A stretch of DNA of 12,870 bases from NCBI GenBank assembly GCA_036554945.1, contig DATBMH010000103.1:1-12870 (forward strand), in the 5' to 3' direction. Numbering within the stretch: the first letter of the stretch is position 1; the number at the start of each line of letters is the position of its first letter. A program made the position numbers and the translations under genes. Under the pieces are notes generated by a model, which saw only the letters and a list, made by a program, of their open reading frames with translations, was not told the origin of the DNA and did not search any database. Below are positions 7,023-12,567 of the stretch, piece after piece. This DNA is from JACDAN01 sp036554945. GTDB taxonomy: Bacteria; Actinomycetota; Thermoleophilia; Gaiellales; Gaiellaceae.

Positions 7023-8185
7023 GGCTCGACGATCGGCGCGCCGGGCAGGCCGCGGACGCCGCCGCGCCCGCCCAGCCACTTGTTCACGGTCGCACCGACG
7101 TCCGCGAACTCGCCGTCGTGCCTCGCGCCGCGAGCATTCCGCCCCTCGACGTAGGCGAGCAGGAGCGCGTGCTCGCGCGAGTGGTCGGTCGAGGGCGTCG
7201 TCGGGTCGCAGCCGTGGTCGGACGTCAGGACGAGCAGGTCCCCGTCGCGCAGGGCACCGAGCAGGTCGGGCAGCCGCCGGTCGAAGTCCTGGAGGCAGCG
7301 GTGGAAGTTGACCGGGTCGTTCCGGTGGCCCCAGAGCTGGTCCGTCTCGACCAGGTTCACGAAGACGAGGCCGTCGTCGAGCTCCTGCAGCAGCCGCTCG
7401 GTGACCGTGATCCCCTCGACGTTCGAGCGCGTCGTGTGGGAGTCGTCGATGTCGACCCCCGCGAAGATGTCGCGGATCTTCCCGACGCCGTGCACCTGGT
7501 GCCCCGCCTCGCGGACGAGGGTCAGGTAGTTCGGCTGCCGCGGCTTCAGCGACCAGTCGTGCCGGTCCGGCGTCCGCGTGTAGTTCCCGGGCTCGCCGGT
7601 GAACGGGCGCGCGATCACGCGACCGACCGCGTGCTTCCCCGTGAGGATCTCCCGTGCCGTCTCGCAGGCGGCGTAGAGCTCCTCCAGCGGGATCGTCTCG
7701 ATGTGCGCCGCGATCTGGAAGACGCTGTCGCCGGAGGTGTAGACGATCCACTTGCCCGTCCGCTGGTGCTCCTCCCCGAGCTCGTCGATGATCTCGGTGC
7801 CCGAAGCGGGCTTGTTCCCGAGCACCCCGCGGCCCGTCCGGTGCGAGAACGGATCGATGACCTCGAACGGGAAGCCGTGCGGGTAGAGCGGGAACGGCTG
7901 CGCCGTGACGACGCCCATGAGCTCCCAGTGGCCCGCGGTGGTGTCCTTGCCCTTCGACCGCTCGTGCAGGCGGCCCGCGATCGCGGGCGCGCCCGGCTGC
8001 GGTGGGCAGCCCTCGAGCTCCTTGACGTTGCCGAGCCCGAACGCCTCGAGGTTCGGGAGGTCCAGGCCGCCGACCGCCTTGGCGACGTTGCCGAGCGTGT
8101 CGGACCCCTCGTCGCCGTAGTCGGCCGCATCCGGCAACTCTCCCGCCCCGACGGCGTCGAGGACGATGACGCACGCCCGTGGCAT
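7019..8185 (-). CDS. deoB: Phosphopentomutase
   Basis: 388 residues, the usual DeoB length, of the alkaline-phosphatase superfamily. Metal ligands are visible: D10 (VIVLDAVGAG), D282 and H287 (VETDQLWGH), D323 and H324 (TSDHGCDPT), and H335 (STDHSREH). The phosphorylated Thr lies in GKDTTAGHWE (T82 or T83). The GNYTRTPDRHDWSLKP segment (200-215) belongs to the cap domain. The enzyme interconverts (deoxy)ribose 1-phosphate and 5-phosphate in the cytoplasm, working directly after the phosphorylase encoded by the overlapping deoA. The ATG at 8185 begins the family N-terminus. It is the first gene of the run, divergent from a small membrane-protein gene, with a -10-like TAGGAT 10 nt before the ATG; an AGGA inside that hexamer could alternatively act as a distant ribosome site. 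Confidence 0.96.
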   Translation of the reverse strand: MPRACVIVLDAVGAGELPDAADYGDEGSDTLGNVAKAVGGLDLPNLEAFGLGNVKELEGCPPQPGAPAIAGRLHERSKGKDTTAGHWELMGVVTAQPFPLYPHGFPFEVIDPFSHRTGRGVLGNKPASGTEIIDELGEEHQRTGKWIVYTSGDSVFQIAAHIETIPLEELYAACETAREILTGKHAVGRVIARPFTGEPGNYTRTPDRHDWSLKPRQPNYLTLVREAGHQVHGVGKIRDIFAGVDIDDSHTTRSNVEGITVTERLLQELDDGLVFVNLVETDQLWGHRNDPVNFHRCLQDFDRRLPDLLGALRDGDLLVLTSDHGCDPTTPSTDHSREHALLLAYVEGRNARGARHDGEFADVGATVNKWLGGRGGVRGLPGAPIVEP

Positions 8186-8194
8186 AACAGTGAC

Positions 8195-8201
8195 TATCCT
8201 A
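8195..8201. promoter_or_regulatory. Overlapping divergent -10 elements (TATCCTA) for deoB and the small membrane protein
   Basis: On the plus strand TATCCT (8195-8200) ends 9 nt before the GTG at 8210. On the minus strand TAGGAT (8201-8196) ends 10 nt before the deoB ATG at 8185. Both match TAnnnT and share five bases. The whole gap between the two start codons is 24 bp, so both mRNAs would be leaderless or have leaders of a few nt. Convincing -35 boxes were not seen. Confidence 0.5.
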
Positions 8202-8209
8202 AATCTGCT

Positions 8210-8341
8210 GTGGAGACCGTCCTGGGCCTAATCGGCATGGTGATCTTCATCGTCGGCACGATCGGGCTCGCCGCCGGCGTCACGTACCTGATCGTCCGCA
8301 TCTCGCCGACGAACCGGCGCTCCAAGAGCGAACCCGCCTAG
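8210..8341 (+). CDS. Small single-pass membrane protein (43 aa), function unknown
   Basis: From the GTG at 8210 the frame reads M-ETVLGLIGMVIFIVGTI, continuing GLAAGVTYLIVRISP and a polar tail TNRRSKSEPA. About residues 4-33 form one long membrane helix, with the basic tail probably cytoplasmic. The same frame is open for more than 1 kb upstream, but that part lies antisense to deoB and does not look like protein. Reasons to call it real: it fills the gap between deoB and ald exactly, has a clean hydrophobic-then-basic design, and has a -10-like TATCCT 9 nt upstream. An internal ATG (codon 10) is a less likely start because it cuts the helix. It ends head-on with ald; both TAG stops use CTAG at 8338-8341. 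I do not recognise the family. Confidence 0.7.
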   Translation: METVLGLIGMVIFIVGTIGLAAGVTYLIVRISPTNRRSKSEPA

Positions 8342-9462
8342 ACGGGCGAGAGTGGGAGGACGTCCTCGAGCGTCGTGAAGTCGAGGCCGTGGGCCTCGGC
8401 GACTGCCTCGTAGGTGATCCGCCCGTCGAGCACGTTCACGCCGCGGGCGAGCGACCGGTCCCGCGCGATCGCCGCTCGCAGCCCCTCGTCCGCGATCGCC
8501 TCGACGTAGGGCAGCGTCGCGTTCGTCAGCGCCTTCGTCGACGTGATCGGCACGGCGCCGGGCATGTTCGCGACGCAGTAGTGGATGACGCCGTCGACGA
8601 CGAAGACCGGCTCGGAATGGGTCGTCGGGCGCGAGGTCTCCACGCACCCTCCCTGGTCGATCGCCACGTCCGCGACGACCGAGCCCTCCTTCATGCCCGC
8701 GACCATCTCGCGCGTGATCAGCTTCGGCGCGAGCGCGCCGGGGATCAGTACCGCGCCGACGACGAGGTCCGCCTCCGCCACGGATTCCTCGATCTGCAGC
8801 GCATTCGACATCAGCAGGGTCACGCGCGAGCCGAGGACCTCCTCGAGGTGCCGCATCCGGTCGATCGACCGCTCGAGGATCGTCACCTCGGCGCCGAGGC
8901 CGAGCGCGATCACCGCGGCGTTGTAGCCGACCATCCCGCCGCCGATCACGACGGCCTTGCCCGGCGAGACCCCGGGTACGCCGCCGAGCAGCAGCCCTCG
9001 CCCGCCGCGCGGCTTCTCGAGGAACGTCGCCCCGGCCTGGGAGGCCAGCCGGCCGGCGATCTCGCTCATCGGCGCGAGGAGCGGCAGGGCTCGGTCGTCC
9101 GTCTCGACGGTCTCGTACGCGACGCACGCCGCGCCGCTCTCCATCAGCGCGCGGGTCAGCTCCTCGCTTGCGGCGAGGTGCAGGTACGTGAAGAGGATCA
9201 GCCCCTCGCGCAGCCGCCCGAACTCCTCGGGGAGCGGCTCCTTGACCTTGAGCACCATGTCGGACTCGGCCCACACCTCGTCGACCGAGCCGATGCGCGC
9301 GCCGACGGACGTGTATGCGCCGTCCGGAAAGGCGCTGCCCTCGCCCGCACCCTGCTCGACGACGACCGTGTGGCCTTGGCGCGTCAGCTCGAGCGCGCCG
9401 GCCGGCGTCAGCGCGACCCGGTACTCGTCCTGCTTGATCTCTCTCGCGACGCCGACCCGCAT
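8338..9462 (-). CDS. ald: Alanine dehydrogenase (NAD-dependent)
   Basis: 374 residues, close to the typical 371. Substrate and catalytic residues by family alignment are R15 (REIKQDEYRVALTP), K74 (KVKEP), H95 (TYLHLAA) and D269 (AIDQGG). The Rossmann glycines are in VIGGGMVGYNAA (172-183), with E197 at the end of the next strand as expected for NAD. ANMPGAVPITSTKALTNATLPY (298-319) is the usual C-terminal signature. It converts L-alanine reversibly to pyruvate and ammonia. An upstream ATG at 9495 would add 11 residues overlapping the previous gene; the ATG at 9462 matches the family start. It lies 19 nt after the aldo/keto reductase stop. A GATAAT hexamer ends 9 nt before the ATG and could be a separate leaderless promoter. 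Its TAG stop overlaps the opposing small gene's stop. Confidence 0.97.
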   Translation of the reverse strand: MRVGVAREIKQDEYRVALTPAGALELTRQGHTVVVEQGAGEGSAFPDGAYTSVGARIGSVDEVWAESDMVLKVKEPLPEEFGRLREGLILFTYLHLAASEELTRALMESGAACVAYETVETDDRALPLLAPMSEIAGRLASQAGATFLEKPRGGRGLLLGGVPGVSPGKAVVIGGGMVGYNAAVIALGLGAEVTILERSIDRMRHLEEVLGSRVTLLMSNALQIEESVAEADLVVGAVLIPGALAPKLITREMVAGMKEGSVVADVAIDQGGCVETSRPTTHSEPVFVVDGVIHYCVANMPGAVPITSTKALTNATLPYVEAIADEGLRAAIARDRSLARGVNVLDGRITYEAVAEAHGLDFTTLEDVLPLSPV

Positions 9463-9471
9463 CCCGCGCGG

Positions 9472-9477
9472 ATTATC
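9472..9477 (-). promoter_or_regulatory. Possible -10 element GATAAT before ald
   Basis: Minus-strand GATAAT differs from TATAAT only in the first base and ends 9 nt before the ald ATG. No good ribosome site is seen. It overlaps nothing coding in the 19-nt gap and would allow ald to be expressed apart from the upstream genes. Confidence 0.35.
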
Positions 9478-9481
9478 GCGA

Positions 9482-10258
9482 TTACACGCCCGCAAGCCGC
9501 TCGACGAGCCGCCGCTCGTCCGGCCCGAGCCAGGGCGGCTCGCCCGCCAGCGCGTTCTCGGCCGCGTGGAGCGGGTTGCGCGTGGCGGGGATGACGACGT
9601 CGATCCGCTCGTCCGACAGCGCCCACTTCAGGAGCGCCTGCGGCCAGGTCTCGATCCCGAGCCCCCGCAGCGGCTCGAGCTCGAAGGGATCGGGCCGGCG
9701 GCGCACGAGCTCACCCTCGCCCAGGGGCCGCATGACGATCACGGCCACGCCCAGGTCGGCCGCGAGCGGCAGCAGCTCCCGCTCGCAGTCGCGCTCCACG
9801 GGGCTGTAGGGCACCTGGACGGTCTCGAACCGCCCGGTCCGGAGCGCCTCCCCAAGCTCCGGAAGTGCCGACGGTGAGTAGTGCGTCACGCCCAGCCGGC
9901 CGACCCGCCCGGCCTCGCGCTCCTCCTCGAGCCACGCCAGCTGCTCGCGCCACGAGACGAGGTTGTGAACCTGCTCGACGTCCACGCGGCCGTACCGGGA
10001 CAGCTGGTCGGCGTACTGCTCCCTCCCCTGCTCGACGGTGGGGGCCCAGATCTTCGTGGCCACGACGGCGTCCTCACGACGGTCGCCGAGCGCAACGCCC
10101 AGCGACCGTTCCGCGCGCCCGTACATCGGCGACGAGTCGAAGACACGCGTCCCGGACGCGAGGGCGGTCCCGACGACGTCCGCGGCGAGCTCCTCGTCGC
10201 CCCCGAAGGTGTTCCACGTCCCCAGGCCGACGACCGGGCCCAGCCGGCGTTCCTCCAT
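9482..10258 (-). CDS. Aldo/keto reductase
   Basis: 258 residues, a compact member of the NAD(P)H-dependent TIM-barrel family (usually about 270-330). All four catalytic residues are present: D41 and Y46 (FDSSPMYGRAE), K69 (VVATKI) and H98 (EQVHNLVSW). VGRLGVTHYSPSALPEL (119-135), TVQVPYSPVERD (147-158) and VMRPLGEGEL (175-184) are typical barrel strands and cofactor loops, and KWALSDERIDVVIPATRNPLH (211-231) is the usual cofactor-binding end. The substrate is unknown; family members reduce aldehydes, ketones or sugars. The frame is open upstream to 10738, but that part is antisense-like sequence within the DUF3866 gene. The ATG at 10258 forms a TGATG overlap with that gene's stop, so the two are probably translated together. 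Confidence 0.93.
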   Translation of the reverse strand: MEERRLGPVVGLGTWNTFGGDEELAADVVGTALASGTRVFDSSPMYGRAERSLGVALGDRREDAVVATKIWAPTVEQGREQYADQLSRYGRVDVEQVHNLVSWREQLAWLEEEREAGRVGRLGVTHYSPSALPELGEALRTGRFETVQVPYSPVERDCERELLPLAADLGVAVIVMRPLGEGELVRRRPDPFELEPLRGLGIETWPQALLKWALSDERIDVVIPATRNPLHAAENALAGEPPWLGPDERRLVERLAGV

Positions 10259-11247
10259 CAGGCGGCGAGCGAGTCGCGTGCGACCTCGCCGGCGGCGTAC
10301 GCGCACATGAAGAAGCATGGGTCGTCCTCGAGCCGCCGGCCCATGTGGGACATCGGCAGGCGCGAGCACTCCTCGTGCCACCCGTCGACGTCGACCTCCG
10401 TGCGCGGCGCCAGCCAGTCCGGCGCATCGAGACGCAGCGGCCACGCGATCGTCACGTCGGCGAGGCAGAGCTCCAGGATCGACCGGACGTGGTGCGAGAC
10501 CCCGAGGTGCCGCTCCCTCCGGTCGGCCTCCGAGGCACGGACGGCCAGGATCGGCCTGCCGCCGAGCGCCGCCGCCGTGTTCGCCGCAACGGCCGCCGCG
10601 ATCCCGCCGTGGCCCAGCAGCGACCCCGTCCCGACGATCCCGGGGCCGACGGCGCAGATGACGACGTCGATTCTCTGCGCAGCGCACCAGGCGAGCGCGG
10701 AGGGCGGCGTCACCGCCTGGACGTCGCCGTCGGTGCACGGCGAGACGGCGACCGCGACCTCGAGCAGCCCCTCCGCCCTGAGCGTCCGCACCGTGTCCGA
10801 CAGCGCCACCGGGATCGCGCCGCCGCCGAGCTGGACGTACGCGACCCGGCGGACCCGCCGCATCCCCGCCCGGACCGGCGCGAGCTGGCTGTGGACGGAG
10901 CAGCAGACGACCGGCATGCCGTTCAGGCTCTGGGCCAGCTCGCCGTCCTCCTCGACATGCTTCGTCGCCGCCTGGAGCGGGGTGTACGGAAGGGTCATGA
11001 CGTGCGCCCCCTCCTCTCCTCCCGCCTCGAGCCCGCGCGTGAGGTTCGCGTAGAGGACGTCGAAGCCGCCCGAGCCGAGCCCCAGCTCCCGCGCCTGGAC
11101 GTTGACGATCACCTCGTCCCCCACCTCGACCGGTCCCGTCAGGCGCGGATACGCGATCGTGGGCTCGCCGTCCACCTCCAGCCGGGTCAGGCCGTCGTGC
11201 TCCTCGGCGATGCCGGTGACCGTCCCGCGACGCAGGCTAAGCGCCAT
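10258..11247 (-). CDS. DUF3866 family protein, function unknown
   Basis: 329 residues from the ATG at 11247. I recognise the DUF3866 family (actinobacterial, uncharacterised) from several blocks: LRRGTVTGI near the N-terminus, ARELGLGSGGFDVLYAN (52-68), MTLPYTPLQAA (84-94), GMPVVCCSVHSQLAPVRAG (110-128), VGPGIVGTGSLLGHGGIAAA (200-219) and ASEADRRERHLGVSHH (238-253). It has no signal peptide or clear membrane helix, so it is probably cytoplasmic. Conserved-looking SHH and Gly-rich GPGxxGTG segments could form an active or ligand site, but no reaction is known to me. It overlaps the M20 gene by 11 nt upstream and the aldo/keto reductase by 1 nt downstream. A GTG at 11256 (three residues longer) is an alternative start; neither has a clear ribosome site. 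Confidence 0.88.
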   Translation of the reverse strand: MALSLRRGTVTGIAEEHDGLTRLEVDGEPTIAYPRLTGPVEVGDEVIVNVQARELGLGSGGFDVLYANLTRGLEAGGEEGAHVMTLPYTPLQAATKHVEEDGELAQSLNGMPVVCCSVHSQLAPVRAGMRRVRRVAYVQLGGGAIPVALSDTVRTLRAEGLLEVAVAVSPCTDGDVQAVTPPSALAWCAAQRIDVVICAVGPGIVGTGSLLGHGGIAAAVAANTAAALGGRPILAVRASEADRRERHLGVSHHVRSILELCLADVTIAWPLRLDAPDWLAPRTEVDVDGWHEECSRLPMSHMGRRLEDDPCFFMCAYAAGEVARDSLAA

Positions 11248-12361
11248 CGCGGTCACGCGCGACGTCGACGAGCGCGAGGGTCACGTCGACCATTCGCTCG
11301 AGGTCGGCGACGGCGATGTGCTCGTCCGGCGTGTGGATCTCCATCATCCCGTTCGCCAGGTTCACGCACTCCTTGCCCCGCTCGTTGAAGACGTTGGCGT
11401 CCGCGCCGCCGCCCGTGAAGCCGAGCTGGGGCTCGACACCCGCGCGCTCCAGCGCCGCACAGGCGAGCACGACCGGCAGGTCGCCGCGGGCGAACCGGTA
11501 GCCGCGGTAGCTCTCGTCGACTGTCGTCTCGGCCTCGCACTGCTCGAGCGCCGCCGCGAAGGTGATCGTCTCGAGGATCTCGCGGACGAGGTCGGACAGC
11601 TTCTCCTCCGTGTGCGAACGCACGTCGATCGAGAACGAGCAGCGGTCCGGGACGATGTTCTTCGCGGTCCCGCCCTCGATCAGCCCGACGTTCGCCGTCG
11701 TCTCCTCGTCGAGCCGCCCGAGGCGCAAGTCCGCGATCGCCCGTGAGGCGGCGGCGATCGCGGAGCGCCCCTCCTCCGGCGCCATGCCGCCGTGCGCGGC
11801 CCGGCCGCGGATCACGACCTCGATCTGCCGCGCGTACGGCGCGCCGAGGATGACGCCGCCGATCGGCGCGCCCTGGTCGTACACGAACCCCGTCGTCGCC
11901 TGGAGCCGGGAGGCGTCGAATGCCTTCGCGCCCTGGAGCCCCACTTCTTCCTTCGGCGTGAACAGCAGCTCGATCCCCGCGTGCGGGCGGCTCTCGGCCA
12001 GGATCCGCGCGGCGCCGTCGAGCATCGCCGCGACCGCGGCCTTGTTGTCCGCGCCGAGGATCGTTCCGCCGGCGTTCCGCACGATCCCGTCCTCGACCAC
12101 CGGCTCGAGGCGGCCTGTCGGCGGGACGGTGTCCAGGTGCGCGCACAGGAAGATCGGAACCCCGCCGTTCTGCCCGGACGCCGGCAGTCGTACCAGGAGG
12201 TTTCCGGTGTTGGAGTCGATCCGCGACCCCGCGTCGTCCTCCTCGACCTCGAGCCCGAGCGCCTCCAGATAGGCGCGGACCCGGTCGGCGACCGCCCGCT
12301 CGTCGCCCGGCGGGCTCGGGATCGCCGCGAGCTCGGTGAACAGCGTCAGGACGTCCGGCAT
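11237..12361 (-). CDS. M20 family metallopeptidase, peptidase T-like
   Basis: 374 residues, matching PepT-like M20 enzymes. Di-zinc ligands and catalytic residues are visible: H75 and catalytic D77 (CAHLDTVPP), D105 (GADNKAAVA), E138 base and E139 ligand (TPKEEVGLQG), D162 (VYDQG) and H343 (EIHTPDEHI). The dimerisation/lid domain runs from about 177 to 290, with RAAHGGMAPEEGRSAI (187-202) and GGTAKNIVPDRCSFSID (230-246). It is probably a cytoplasmic aminopeptidase releasing residues from small peptides, but related enzymes also cleave other amides. The ATG at 12361 begins the family N-terminus (MPDVLTLFTELAAIPSPPGDE). Longer forms would run into low-complexity Glu-rich sequence antisense to the proline-rich gene. 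It heads the unit with DUF3866, aldo/keto reductase and perhaps ald; its TAG overlaps the DUF3866 start. Confidence 0.94.
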   Translation of the reverse strand: MPDVLTLFTELAAIPSPPGDERAVADRVRAYLEALGLEVEEDDAGSRIDSNTGNLLVRLPASGQNGGVPIFLCAHLDTVPPTGRLEPVVEDGIVRNAGGTILGADNKAAVAAMLDGAARILAESRPHAGIELLFTPKEEVGLQGAKAFDASRLQATTGFVYDQGAPIGGVILGAPYARQIEVVIRGRAAHGGMAPEEGRSAIAAASRAIADLRLGRLDEETTANVGLIEGGTAKNIVPDRCSFSIDVRSHTEEKLSDLVREILETITFAAALEQCEAETTVDESYRGYRFARGDLPVVLACAALERAGVEPQLGFTGGGADANVFNERGKECVNLANGMMEIHTPDEHIAVADLERMVDVTLALVDVARDRDGA

Positions 12362-12368
12362 CCGGCGA

Positions 12369-12374
12369 ATCCTA
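12369..12374 (-). promoter_or_regulatory. Probable -10 element TAGGAT giving a leaderless M20-peptidase transcript
   Basis: TAGGAT ends 7 nt before the ATG at 12361, the spacing expected if the mRNA begins at or next to the start codon. No ribosome site is present. A perfect palindrome (12385-12403) sits just upstream where a regulator could block RNA polymerase. Confidence 0.55.
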
Positions 12375-12384
12375 GGGCCGCCGC

Positions 12385-12403
12385 GCCGTCCGGCACGGAC
12401 GGC
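12385..12403. promoter_or_regulatory. Perfect 8-3-8 palindrome, candidate operator of the M20-peptidase promoter
   Basis: Half-site GCCGTCCG (12385-12392) and its exact reverse complement (12396-12403) are separated by 3 bp. If the M20 mRNA starts at its ATG, this lies at about -24 to -42, covering the -35 region. It may be bound by a dimeric regulator. Alternatively it forms a hairpin. Confidence 0.4.
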
Positions 12404-12532
12404 CGTGTCCCTCGCGGACATCTTGCGGCGCCGGAGCGTGCCTGCGAGCGTGCTGCCCGTGCCCGCGCAGCTCTGTGCCGAAAGTGCGCCGTCTCCCAGG
12501 CGGCGCCCGGCCGACCCGGAGTCCCTCGGTAC

Positions 12533-12550
12533 GTTGACAGTTCTGTCAAC
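12533..12550. promoter_or_regulatory. Perfect 18-bp palindrome, candidate operator upstream of the proline-rich protein gene
   Basis: GTTGACAG (12533-12540) and CTGTCAAC (12543-12550) are exact reverse complements around TT. It is notably AT-richer than its surroundings and ends 17 bp before the ATG at 12568. The 2-bp centre makes a hairpin unlikely and a dimeric repressor site (TetR- or GntR-like) more likely. The TTGACA inside each arm resembles a -35 box, but no -10 box is seen at the right distance on either strand. Confidence 0.5.
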
Positions 12551-12555
12551 ACGAC

Positions 12556-12564
12556 GAGGTGATC
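12556..12564 (+). promoter_or_regulatory. Very strong ribosome binding site of the proline-rich protein gene
   Basis: GAGGTGATC is a nine-base match to the complement of the conserved 16S rRNA 3' end. Its GAGG core is 8 nt before the ATG at 12568. It is by far the best such site in the window and fixes the start. Confidence 0.8.
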
Positions 12565-12567
12565 TCG

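Noticed and set aside
7023..8174. N-terminal extension of deoA, making an 815-residue protein
   Set aside because: This part is an out-of-frame reading of deoB, Arg-rich and without motifs; the phosphorylase homology begins at the TTG at 7022.
7118..8209. Upstream part of the plus-strand frame that ends in the small membrane protein
   Set aside because: It is antisense to deoB and has shadow-type composition; only the last 43 codons (from 8210) look like a protein.
10259..10738. N-terminal extension of the aldo/keto reductase
   Set aside because: It overlaps the DUF3866 gene in another frame and is low-complexity; the ATG at 10258 matches the family N-terminus and the TGATG junction.
12486..12506. 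6-bp GC inverted repeat with a 9-nt loop in the M20/proline-rich gap
   Set aside because: So short an all-GC match is expected by chance in DNA of this composition, and there is no T-run after it.
12534..12562. TTGACA as a classical -35 box for the proline-rich gene
   Set aside because: No -10-like hexamer occurs 16-18 bp downstream, and the same letters occur on both strands because of the palindrome.
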